Shown here: positions 1-6,102 of the stretch, piece after piece
How the letters are laid out: each line of letters starts with the position of its first letter
Position numbering within the stretch: position 1 is the stretch's first letter
Virus record (IMG/VR): IMGVR_UViG_3300042448_002804
Coordinates: 1 to 20,954 of that record
Reading direction: 5' to 3' (one strand)
DNA: 20,954 nucleotides
Source: a virus
Made by a program: the position numbers and the translations under genes
Notes under the pieces: model-generated
What the model saw: the letters and a program-made list of their open reading frames with translations, nothing else
The model's database searches: none
What the model was told of the DNA's origin: nothing

Positions 1-124
1 CGCCACAGTATTGAATACCCTTTTGTTGAAAGGTTTTCTTAATCATACCACGATTTGCAGTAACCTTTCTATCTAGTGATAGGTTAATACAGCAATATCC
101 AAGACGAGTTGTTTCATTTATCAT
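1..124 (-). CDS. uvdE: UV damage endonuclease UvdE, N-terminal part (runs off window)
   Basis: Reading the minus strand from the ATG at 124-122 gives 41 residues, open to the window edge. The start RLGYCCINLSL followed by a TANRGMIKKTF segment and QKGIQY matches the N-terminus of UvdE-type endonucleases (RLGY.CIN.TL, then TNR...ATF..KG), TIM-barrel enzymes that nick DNA 5' of UV photoproducts. A phage copy would repair UV lesions in phage or host DNA. It is the last visible gene of the DNA-metabolism operon and sits 12 bases after the 72-aa gene, with a TATATT box exactly 6 nt before the ATG. Only the N-terminus is visible, so the metal-binding residues cannot be checked. The family call rests on recalled sequence similarity. 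Confidence 0.72.
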   Translation of the reverse strand, partial: MINETTRLGYCCINLSLDRKVTANRGMIKKTFQQKGIQYCG

Positions 125-129
125 AGATC

Positions 130-137
130 TAATATAC
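130..137 (-). promoter_or_regulatory. Class A promoter -10 box (variant GTATATTA) before uvdE
   Basis: The minus strand reads TTAG-TATATT-A, one base off the TTnG-TATAAT-A box seen at five other places. It overlaps the stop codon of the 72-aa gene. Six nt separate the hexamer from the uvdE ATG, which would give a leaderless transcript. No clear -35 element is seen. Confidence 0.4.
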
Positions 138-355
138 TAAATAATTTTCATTTTTGTGAGCTCTTCACACTTTTCAAATTCTTCTTGCCCTTCAAAATAA
201 ACTATCATTTCTTTTAAGAGGTCTTCTTTTTCCTTTTCATCAAATGGAATATCATCTGGCCATGTAAAATCGTTGGATGCAAGGTGTTTATACATTTCTT
301 CCATCATATCAATGTACATGCTTTCTAGAGCAGCTTTATAATCAATAACTCGCAT
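137..355 (-). CDS. Hypothetical acidic 72-aa protein
   Basis: A small, highly charged, mostly helical protein (MRVIDYKAALESMYIDMMEE at the start, ending in KMKII), rich in Glu, Asp and Lys. It has no signal peptide, membrane segment or recognisable motif. The ATG at 355 lies inside the 3' end of the exonuclease gene, with a 14-nt overlap in another frame. Translational coupling to the exonuclease is therefore likely, and the close packing supports a real gene. Its place between an exonuclease and uvdE suggests a role in DNA metabolism, but that is inference from position only. Confidence 0.65.
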   Translation of the reverse strand: MRVIDYKAALESMYIDMMEEMYKHLASNDFTWPDDIPFDEKEKEDLLKEMIVYFEGQEEFEKCEELTKMKII

Positions 356-965
356 TCTGATAATTATTTGTAGCTTTACGAATTACTTCAATTACATCGA
401 TTGCATCGTCTAATCCATCATGAGTAACATGATTTTCTAATCCAATTCTCTCTTTACACTTTCCTAAACCTGGCAAAGACTGATCAGTTTTCCAATCGGT
501 AACAAGTACAGCTGGATCAATAATTCGGTTTCTAATTTTAACTTTAGTGTTCCAAGTTGGAATTAGGGTCTCTAGCCAAACTTTATCAAACGATGCAAAG
601 TTTTTTCCGGCCGCATTAATAATAACCCTGTCTCCATCAACTTCACAACCATGAAAAGCGGCCCAACTTGCAAATGCAGTAGCTACCATTTGTGGAGTTA
701 AGATATTGTGTTTTTTACGATATTCACCTCGTTCTTCTCTTGGAATTTTTTCCATGCCAGCAATAATCTCAATAAGATTCATGTTCATGTTAATTGCAAA
801 GGCTGACCCTGAATAGTGTGGATGCTCAATTACACAATTAAATTTAGGTAATTCTGAAATTGGCTTAACTTCATTTGTGTCTTCAATTACTGCACCAATT
901 TGTAGTATTTGACAGTTTTGTGGGTCTAACCCAGTAGTTTCCAAATCAATTGATATGTACTTCAT
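342..965 (-). CDS. DnaQ-like (DEDDh) 3'-5' exonuclease
   Basis: 207 aa. The N-terminus MKYISIDLETTG carries the ExoI motif DxExT (D7, E9). ExoII is the segment with N117 and D127 (NAAGKNFASFD). ExoIII is HDGLDDA, with H182 and D187, the HxxxxD spacing of the DEDDh class. These four acidic residues plus His bind two metal ions and remove nucleotides from 3' ends. The protein is close to a single exonuclease domain in length, so it is a stand-alone nuclease rather than a polymerase fragment. It may play the role of T4 DexA, but I do not see close similarity to DexA, so no symbol is given. It lies in the ligase-GMP kinase-SSB operon. The TAATG-style packing relaxes here: a promoter box at 982-989 precedes its ATG. 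Confidence 0.82.
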   Translation of the reverse strand: MKYISIDLETTGLDPQNCQILQIGAVIEDTNEVKPISELPKFNCVIEHPHYSGSAFAINMNMNLIEIIAGMEKIPREERGEYRKKHNILTPQMVATAFASWAAFHGCEVDGDRVIINAAGKNFASFDKVWLETLIPTWNTKVKIRNRIIDPAVLVTDWKTDQSLPGLGKCKERIGLENHVTHDGLDDAIDVIEVIRKATNNYQNASY

Positions 966-981
966 TTCTTACGTTTTATTA

Positions 982-989
982 TATTATAC
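982..989 (-). promoter_or_regulatory. Class A promoter -10 box (GTATAATA) before the exonuclease
   Basis: The minus strand reads TTAG-TATAAT-A, overlapping the stop codon of the DUF3127 gene. The hexamer ends 17 nt before the exonuclease ATG, allowing a leader of roughly 10 nt. A TTTG lies about 21 nt upstream, but its relevance is uncertain. Confidence 0.5.
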
Positions 990-1399
990 TAATCTAAGAT
1001 ATCCCATGGCAAATCATCATCCTGAATAGGAGTAGACTTTTTAGGCGTACTCGGAGCATCTCCAAATAAGTCATTCATAATTTCATCATCAGTCATATCT
1101 TGCTCGTCTAAAATATTATTAGATTTTGCAATATGAATTTGAGTTGCTTCAATTGTATTGAAATATTTGATTTGGCCGCTAGGACTTTCCCATTTACGAC
1201 CGGCTAATTTATAGCCAACTTGAATTTGATCTCCAGGTTTTGCAAAATCTAGCATTTCGCATTTTTCTTGGATTGCAACAAATGTTACATACTGTGGGTA
1301 CTTATCATTAGTCCCGACTACAAATTCTCTTTTTTTGAATTTGGCTGATACAAATTGAGTATCATCTACATTAATTAGGGTTCCGTTAAAGGTTGACAT
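989..1399 (-). CDS. DUF3127-type single-stranded-DNA-binding-like (OB-fold) protein
   Basis: 136 aa. The core FKKREFVVGT...YPQYVTF (residues 21-40), then GDQIQVGYKLAGRKW (56-70) and IKYFNTIEA (77-85), fits the DUF3127 family, small OB-fold proteins that I associate with Bacteroidetes and their phages. Residues about 95-136 form a disordered acidic tail containing DDDLPW (127-132). This resembles the acidic tip by which bacterial SSBs recruit partner proteins, although here it is followed by DILD rather than ending in Phe. A role in binding ssDNA during phage replication or repair is likely from the fold, the tail and the neighbouring ligase and exonuclease, but it is not proven. The gene starts 1 nt after the guanylate-kinase stop. 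No Shine-Dalgarno sequence precedes the ATG. Confidence 0.75.
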   Translation of the reverse strand: MSTFNGTLINVDDTQFVSAKFKKREFVVGTNDKYPQYVTFVAIQEKCEMLDFAKPGDQIQVGYKLAGRKWESPSGQIKYFNTIEATQIHIAKSNNILDEQDMTDDEIMNDLFGDAPSTPKKSTPIQDDDLPWDILD

Positions 1400-1400
1400 A

Positions 1401-1877
1401 TTAAAAGTTTGGGTTTGTTATTTTTAAATCGTAATCTGAAAATCCAGCAAATAACTCTCTATCTGCTTGAAGTCTTGCATCAACTGTGTGGCCTGGCATA
1501 ACTCTTTCTTCAAGTCGAGTTTTTCTAATTTCTTCTTCAATATCAAAGAATATTACAAATGATTTTGCACGATCTTCTTCAGAAAGATGAGACAGTCCGC
1601 TTGGGGTCATAATAAAAACATCATCTCTATAAAACTGTTTAAGAGTAGTGCCGTATGACCAACCATTAAAATCAATTACTTCATAAAATTCATCTTCATC
1701 TTTCATTGATTGACACTGGTCTTGACTAAGAAAGAAATAATCCTTGCCGTCCTTTTCGCCTGGTCTTGGTGGACGTGTTGTATAACTTACGGCGTAAGTC
1801 ATGCCTCTTTCTTCGAGGCGTTTTCTCATGAAATCTTTACCTGATGCACCAGGTCCTACTAAAATAATTCTTGGCAT
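1401..1877 (-). CDS. gmk: Guanylate kinase-like nucleotide kinase
   Basis: 158 aa. The P-loop GPGASGKD (residues 8-15) binds ATP. The segment SYTTRPPRPGEKDGKDYFF (31-49) is the GMP-binding signature of guanylate kinases (Ser31, Arg35, Arg38, Tyr47). A GWSYGT segment matches the family's later base-binding YGT, and R-rich lid residues plus a C-terminal ITN follow. The enzyme would phosphorylate (d)GMP to (d)GDP to feed phage DNA synthesis. It is shorter than the roughly 200 aa of cellular enzymes, mainly at the C-terminus. Its ATG overlaps the ligase stop (TAATG), so the two are translationally coupled. T4 uses an unrelated-looking gene 1 kinase for this step, so this would be a functional replacement rather than a gene 1 homologue. 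Confidence 0.82.
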   Translation of the reverse strand: MPRIILVGPGASGKDFMRKRLEERGMTYAVSYTTRPPRPGEKDGKDYFFLSQDQCQSMKDEDEFYEVIDFNGWSYGTTLKQFYRDDVFIMTPSGLSHLSEEDRAKSFVIFFDIEEEIRKTRLEERVMPGHTVDARLQADRELFAGFSDYDLKITNPNF

Positions 1878-3172
1878 TATATTGTTCTTGTTTTTTCGTA
1901 AATTGCTTTAATAACTGGAAATCTTAAAGAGTGCTGACCGTGCTGGTCAGTTGTTTCTTCAAAATATTGAACAGTGATTGTTTTACCTAAAATTTGATCT
2001 GGGTTTTTATAAAATTGACGGCGCTGTTCAATTGAAAAACCTGAACCAACTCTAACTTGATTTCCTTTATGTGTAATAAAAATATTTCCAAGCATTTCTT
2101 CTTCAATCTCTCGGCCATCTTCGATAACTCTGTGAGTTGAGTTTTCAACACCTTCTACAATATATTCTGCATCCCAAAATTTCTTGACTTTAAGGATTTC
2201 ATCGCTACGTTTTCCAATATATTGTGTGTCTTTTCTTAGCATTAGACCCTCCCAACCTTGAGCAGTCGAATTAGTAATTTCAGTTTGTAGCTGCTCTTCT
2301 GATTCAATCAAAGTTTGTTTTAAGATTGTAGTATTTTTTAAGTCAATTCCACTAAATATTAAAGCAGCAATTGTAATTCGATCCTTAAAGGTTCTATCAG
2401 TTGAAGAAGTTTGAGTATTAAATTCCTCCAAGGTTAAGCAGTCAAATACCAAATACTTAGGATTTTTAATTGTATGGTTTTTGCGACCAATTTCTTTAAT
2501 AATTCCTTGAAAATCTTCTTGACCCTCAGCATTCATCATACAAACCTCACCATCAAGAACAGTATCAATTAGGTTTAGTTTTTTAATGTCAGCCTTCAGC
2601 GTATCTAGAGTTAAAAACTCATTGCCGCCTCTAGAAAAGAATTTAATTTCGCCTGTCTCATCAATTATCGTAATGCAGCGGACTCCATCTAGTTTACGAC
2701 TCATATACCAATGATCTTCAAGCCTTACTTTCTTTTTGGTTTTATCGTCATATGGTAGAGCTAGCGCAACGTCAAATGTTGGAATAGTTCCTGGAAGAAC
2801 TGAATTAATTAGAGTAGTTGTAGCACGAGTTTTTAGGTTGCGATCTAAGATACTATAGATCACTTCTGAGAACTCCAAATTCTTAGCTATAAATCCATTA
2901 ACACAAGCAATTGCAGAGTTGCCAGTGACACGACGTTCATTCAGGTCGTCTAATAATTGGAACAAGTCATCGTAATTATCGAAGATAAGGTCCTGATGTT
3001 TCTTTAAGTTTGCTGGAGTAACATAGTATTGCTTAAATGGAGAATACGTATATTCCAGGATCTTTCTAAGAAATGGACTATCAAATTGACTAAGTACTGC
3101 TTTTTTATCATTAGTCGATGATGTTACATTCATCGATTCAATAAATTCCTGAATTTGCTTGAGATTTGTCAT
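1877..3172 (-). CDS. ATP-dependent DNA ligase
   Basis: 431 aa from the ATG at 3172. An upstream in-frame TTG at 3187 is rejected because it overlaps the T-tract of the terminator and the -10 box. Nucleotidyltransferase motifs in order: motif I KLDG (adenylated Lys160), FFSRGGNEF (motif III region), LDGEV (206-210), EGLMLR (308-313) and LKVKKFWDAE (motif V, Lys328 and Lys330). A C-terminal OB domain with NQVRVGSGFS and GKTITVQYFE follows. This fits T4 gp30-type ligases, which seal nicks during replication, recombination and repair. It is the first gene of the operon ligase-kinase-SSB-like-exonuclease. A TATAAT box ends 6 nt before the ATG, predicting a leaderless mRNA. Confidence 0.93.
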   Translation of the reverse strand: MTNLKQIQEFIESMNVTSSTNDKKAVLSQFDSPFLRKILEYTYSPFKQYYVTPANLKKHQDLIFDNYDDLFQLLDDLNERRVTGNSAIACVNGFIAKNLEFSEVIYSILDRNLKTRATTTLINSVLPGTIPTFDVALALPYDDKTKKKVRLEDHWYMSRKLDGVRCITIIDETGEIKFFSRGGNEFLTLDTLKADIKKLNLIDTVLDGEVCMMNAEGQEDFQGIIKEIGRKNHTIKNPKYLVFDCLTLEEFNTQTSSTDRTFKDRITIAALIFSGIDLKNTTILKQTLIESEEQLQTEITNSTAQGWEGLMLRKDTQYIGKRSDEILKVKKFWDAEYIVEGVENSTHRVIEDGREIEEEMLGNIFITHKGNQVRVGSGFSIEQRRQFYKNPDQILGKTITVQYFEETTDQHGQHSLRFPVIKAIYEKTRTI

Positions 3173-3177
3173 ATACT

Positions 3178-3185
3178 TATTATAC
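3178..3185 (-). promoter_or_regulatory. Class A promoter -10 box (GTATAATA) before the DNA ligase
   Basis: The minus strand reads TTTG-TATAAT-A, fused directly to the T-tract of the upstream terminator. The hexamer ends exactly 6 nt before the ligase ATG at 3172. The place of a -35 element is occupied by the terminator hairpin, so recognition would depend on the -10 region. Confidence 0.55.
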
Positions 3186-3213
3186 AAAAAAGGAGACCAA
3201 TTTGGTCTCCTTT
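3186..3213 (-). terminator. Intrinsic terminator after the 171-aa gene
   Basis: A perfect 12-bp inverted repeat (arms 3189-3200 and 3202-3213, core GGAGACC/GGTCTCC, one-base centre) is followed on the minus strand by six T (3191-3186). It ends transcription of the gene at 3238-3753 and insulates the ligase operon. Confidence 0.85.
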
Positions 3214-3237
3214 CGGCATATAAAAGACGCCAATAAA

Positions 3238-3753
3238 TTAGGCGGGAGTTTCCTCTGTTTTAGGAGCCTCGACTGGAGTTTCAAGAGCTTTAATTGCTTT
3301 ATCCAACTCATGAACTTTTGAATAGGCACTGTTTAATTGGAAAGAAACTTTAAATAATGCTTGTGCATTATGCAAACCTGTGAATTTTGCTCTATTTAAA
3401 AAGTAAAGACACGATTCGATACAAGCGGCAGGTAATCTAACTGGGCTAACCTCAGAATTTTTACCTTCTCCTTTATGGTTTTCAATTTCTCCCAATAGCA
3501 TGTTATGATTTTGTAGAATAACGAAAGCTTCGTTTGGTCCAGTAAATTCAACACTATTTTTTAAGAAATTTCTCAACCACTTAAGATCATCTTGCGTCAT
3601 AGATGGAACATCAAAATGACCACGACGTTGTGCTTTAAGACTTTCGATTTCTGATAATTCTTGTTGAGGTTCAGTTACCTCGGTAGATTGATCCATAATC
3701 TGATCAACTTGTTCTAAAATTTGCTCTTCTTGAGTTACAGTTTCGTTTGACAT
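3238..3753 (-). CDS. Hypothetical protein, 171 aa
   Basis: The ATG at 3753 (MSNETVTQEEQ) is preferred over an in-frame upstream start at 3807, because the longer form would read through the promoter box at 3777-3784 and the end of the Nudix gene. Residues 1-45 are Glu/Gln-rich and probably disordered. About 50-155 are helical, with QDDLKWLRNFLKNS and a late AALFKVSF-like segment, and the tail is Pro/Glu/Thr-rich. There is no signal peptide or membrane helix. I do not recognise the family. It is a single-gene unit with its own promoter and a strong terminator, which suggests substantial, independently timed expression. Confidence 0.75.
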   Translation of the reverse strand: MSNETVTQEEQILEQVDQIMDQSTEVTEPQQELSEIESLKAQRRGHFDVPSMTQDDLKWLRNFLKNSVEFTGPNEAFVILQNHNMLLGEIENHKGEGKNSEVSPVRLPAACIESCLYFLNRAKFTGLHNAQALFKVSFQLNSAYSKVHELDKAIKALETPVEAPKTEETPA

Positions 3754-3776
3754 AAATATCTTTGTTTTTGTTAAGA

Positions 3777-3784
3777 TATTATAC
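3777..3784 (-). promoter_or_regulatory. Class A promoter -10 box (GTATAATA) before the 171-aa gene
   Basis: The minus strand reads TTGG-TATAAT-A, just after the Nudix stop codon. The hexamer ends 24 nt before the ATG at 3753, allowing a short leader of about 17 nt. A TTG lies about 21 nt upstream of the hexamer. Confidence 0.5.
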
Positions 3785-3790
3785 CAAACT

Positions 3791-4273
3791 CTATTCGATA
3801 GTTTCAATTAAACGTTGAGCAATTATCTGTTGAGATCTTGATAATTTTTCAACTGCTTCTTGGAATGGAATAAATCCAGCCCAATCTACCTCCTCGGCTT
3901 GTAGTTGTTCTTTAGGTAATTTAGGCGAATCGAGGCCAATTTGTTCAAGACTCTCAATGTGTACCTCAAAATAAGCGCAGCGACTGTGAGGAATACCGCG
4001 ACGGTAAAATACAAAATATTTCTCATTTTTATCAATTAGTTCTGGATCTACCGTAACCCCGGTCTCTTCTCTAGTTTCACGAATTGCGCAAGTTAAAAGA
4101 TCTTCACCTAGTTCAATTCCTCCTTTAGGAATTCCAAAAGGTTGATTTTTCCAACTTGCATTTGATGGATGAATTAATAAAAGCTTTCCTTCCCAGATAA
4201 TAGCGAGGCCGGCTGCTCTAATTTCAAGCTGCTTTTCGCTTTCTGCTAAATAGTCTGTGAAGGTAAAAATCAT
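3791..4273 (-). CDS. Nudix hydrolase
   Basis: 160 aa. The Nudix box is complete and canonical at residues 51-73: G-x5-E-x7-RETREETGV, with Glu66, Glu69 and Glu70 available for metal binding. It is preceded by the usual strand AAGLAIIWEGKLLLI (20-34) and WKNQPFGIPKGG. Such enzymes hydrolyse nucleoside diphosphates linked to a moiety X; the substrate here (oxidised dNTP, NAD-like compound, RNA 5' cap or other) cannot be told from sequence. The ATG overlaps the bS21 stop (ATGA). The N-terminal extension MIFTFTDYLAES before the domain looks like a T4 capsid-targeting peptide with an L-x-E cleavage site, so the enzyme might be packaged in the head; this is a hypothesis. Confidence 0.9.
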   Translation of the reverse strand: MIFTFTDYLAESEKQLEIRAAGLAIIWEGKLLLIHPSNASWKNQPFGIPKGGIELGEDLLTCAIRETREETGVTVDPELIDKNEKYFVFYRRGIPHSRCAYFEVHIESLEQIGLDSPKLPKEQLQAEEVDWAGFIPFQEAVEKLSRSQQIIAQRLIETIE

Positions 4274-4464
4274 TTATTATTTACATCTCGCTTTTTTTGA
4301 ATGTACTTTGCTTTATTAATTTCAGAACGACGCTTTACACTAGGCTTTTCGAATTCTTTACGGTCACGTAAGTTTTGTAATTGCTTAGTGTCAATAACCT
4401 TTCGCTTAAGTATTTTTAGAGCTCGCTCTAATGAGTCTGAATTTTTTATATCAATAATTAGCAT
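4270..4464 (-). CDS. rpsU: Ribosomal protein bS21, phage-encoded, Bacteroidetes type
   Basis: 64 aa from the ATG at 4464, 4 nt after the stop of the S74-domain gene; an in-frame upstream ATG at 4494 lies inside that gene and is not favoured. The protein begins MLIIDIKNSDSLERALKILK and continues with QLRDR-like LQNLRDRKEFEKPSVKRR and KAKYIQKK, matching Bacteroidetes bS21 closely in length and layout. bS21 binds the small subunit next to the 3' end of 16S rRNA. In Flavobacteria, bS21 with bS18 and bS6 is reported to hide the anti-Shine-Dalgarno sequence, a contact involving Tyr54; this protein has Tyr at position 54. It probably exchanges with host bS21 on ribosomes. No Shine-Dalgarno precedes it. 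It is cotranscribed with the Nudix gene (4-nt overlap). Confidence 0.88.
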   Translation of the reverse strand: MLIIDIKNSDSLERALKILKRKVIDTKQLQNLRDRKEFEKPSVKRRSEINKAKYIQKKRDVNNK

Positions 4465-4468
4465 TAAC

Positions 4469-6079
4469 TTAAATTTGTTTAAAGTCAACATCAATTAAAT
4501 CATAATTAACTGAATAAAAATCATCTTCTAGGATTACCGCAGATTCAAATTTTGTTCCAATTAATTCTTGGGCCATTACCCCTTGATAATATCCCTCTTT
4601 ATCTTTATATTTAAATGAATAAATGTTTAGACCGCTTTCTGACGTACCTATTAAATTAATATCGTCCTTTAGTCTAGAGTCCGACATAATTCCACCAACG
4701 GCTGGGTCATTGGGGTTAGATTGAGTAACTTTTGCTGGTGCAGCTGGTATGCTACTTAGAGCCTTTTCTAAAACATCTCCACCTAATGCATTCAAATCTG
4801 ATACAGCCTTAAACCAAGCCTCATCGCCAGAACCCTTTCCACCATCTGCTTCAAGCGCACTAATCGGAAAAGACTTTCCATTTGTCGATTGGAGTGGAGA
4901 AATATATTTTTCATAAGTCGACTTCCACTCTGAACTAACTTCTCCTAATATGTAATCGCTTAGACTTAAACTATTTGGAATATTAATACCAGCAGTTTTA
5001 GCATAACCGTTAAGAGTATTTAGAGCAGATTGTCTTAGTCCTATTAATATTGCATAAAATGCTTGGGCTTCAGATGTATCAAAATTTGTACTGGACATGG
5101 CCTTTTCTACTTTATATGAGATGTAGTCATAACCAGAGGTAAATGTTGCATCCTTTGCAGGATCTCCTTTCTTACCTACTACAGAATTACCTAAGTCTGC
5201 GATTGAGGCAAATGGCACAGAATCTATTCCGGGCGCAAACTGTGAATATATTTTATTTGTAACTGGCCAATACCCAGCTGTGTATTTACGAAGTGAGCTA
5301 GCATCAATTGTCATATCTTTTTTATTAATAAAGCCAGCCGGCTTAGTAAACACTTCGTAACCTTTACTTTCTAATTTGGTTTTAATTAAAGAGTATAGAG
5401 CCGGGCTCTCTGTTTTTAAATTAAACATTCTCATATAAAAATACCAAGATAGGTTGATACTTCTTCTTGAAAAGGAAGATACTACTGCATTTAATTCAAG
5501 CTCACTACTTGGAACAACGCTTACATTAGTCTTTTCAATTTTACCGGTTGCTAAATCTATAATCTCAGACTGTCCGCCCAGTCCAGTTATTGTAAGCTTG
5601 CCGCTACCAATTGTATAAGTTCCACTATACAAATACGGAATATCCGTTGCAGACTTTTTCCAGTGAACTATTACTTCCTGTCCGCCTTCTGTTTTAAAAA
5701 TATATTCTTTATCAGTTTTAACTGGAGTTTTACTTGTAGGAGAATATACTTCTCCACCAGTCGAAGTCCATGCTACAGCCCAAGGCCAAGGTTCTTTAAT
5801 AGTTTTATCTGTTCCAACTTTAACTCCATCTTGATCATGTAGAATACTGCCTGGTAATTTCAATAGAGATACCCACGGCTCCTTATCTTTAAGTTCAGAG
5901 CGAGTGTCAGTAGGAGCGGGATCAGTATCAGTATCTGTGTTAGTATCATCCTTTCTAGTTCTCCTCCCTTTACCGTCAGCTGGTTGTGTAGTTGGAGTAG
6001 TAATAGTTCCACTTTGAAGAGCGCTAAGATCAGGTGGACCTTGCTCTAATAAAATAGATATCGATTTAATTTTCTTCAT
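4469..6079 (-). CDS. Fibre-like virion protein with C-terminal peptidase S74 chaperone domain
   Basis: 536 aa. The C-terminal 71 residues form a short intramolecular chaperone (peptidase S74) domain. It starts at SDSRLKDDI, with Ser466 as the likely self-cleavage site and Lys471 as its partner, then GLNIYSFKYK, YYQGVMAQEL and YSVNYDLIDV. Such domains trimerise the protein and are then cleaved off; they are known from tail spikes and fibres. Residues 20-65 are low complexity, with repeated Thr-Asp (TDTDTDP). The middle has no motif I recognise. The first residues, MKKIKSISILLEQ, end in L-x-E like the Nudix and 556-aa neighbours. A late-type promoter box precedes the gene. A tail fibre or adhesin is most likely; an internal head protein is the alternative if the N-terminus is a capsid-targeting signal. 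Confidence 0.8.
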   Translation of the reverse strand: MKKIKSISILLEQGPPDLSALQSGTITTPTTQPADGKGRRTRKDDTNTDTDTDPAPTDTRSELKDKEPWVSLLKLPGSILHDQDGVKVGTDKTIKEPWPWAVAWTSTGGEVYSPTSKTPVKTDKEYIFKTEGGQEVIVHWKKSATDIPYLYSGTYTIGSGKLTITGLGGQSEIIDLATGKIEKTNVSVVPSSELELNAVVSSFSRRSINLSWYFYMRMFNLKTESPALYSLIKTKLESKGYEVFTKPAGFINKKDMTIDASSLRKYTAGYWPVTNKIYSQFAPGIDSVPFASIADLGNSVVGKKGDPAKDATFTSGYDYISYKVEKAMSSTNFDTSEAQAFYAILIGLRQSALNTLNGYAKTAGINIPNSLSLSDYILGEVSSEWKSTYEKYISPLQSTNGKSFPISALEADGGKGSGDEAWFKAVSDLNALGGDVLEKALSSIPAAPAKVTQSNPNDPAVGGIMSDSRLKDDINLIGTSESGLNIYSFKYKDKEGYYQGVMAQELIGTKFESAVILEDDFYSVNYDLIDVDFKQI

Positions 6080-6091
6080 TTTAATAAAATT

Positions 6092-6102
6092 TTATTATTT
6101 AT
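6092..6102 (-). promoter_or_regulatory. Class B (T4-late-like) promoter box before the S74 gene
   Basis: The minus strand reads ATAAATAATAA, overlapping the stop codon of the 556-aa gene, with further A-rich sequence to the ATG at 6079. It is close to the T4 late box TATAAATA. Confidence 0.5.

Noticed and set aside
3173-3187. TTG start giving the ligase five extra N-terminal residues
   Set aside because: The TTG and following codons coincide with the terminator T-tract and the TATAAT box. The ATG at 3172 gives a normal ligase N-terminus.
3754-3807. Longer N-terminus for the 171-aa gene
   Set aside because: It would include the promoter box at 3777-3784 and the end of the Nudix gene. MSNETVT from 3753 is a more natural start.
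4274-4284. Class B-like GTAAATAATAAA just before the Nudix ATG
   Set aside because: It is formed by the Asn/Lys codons at the end of bS21 and abuts the Nudix start codon, leaving no room for a usual late-promoter spacing. It is probably coincidental in AT-rich sequence.
4301-4498. Plus-strand open frame of 65 codons opposite bS21
   Set aside because: It lies wholly antisense to a well-supported ribosomal protein gene. All supported genes are on the minus strand, and its protein has no recognisable features.
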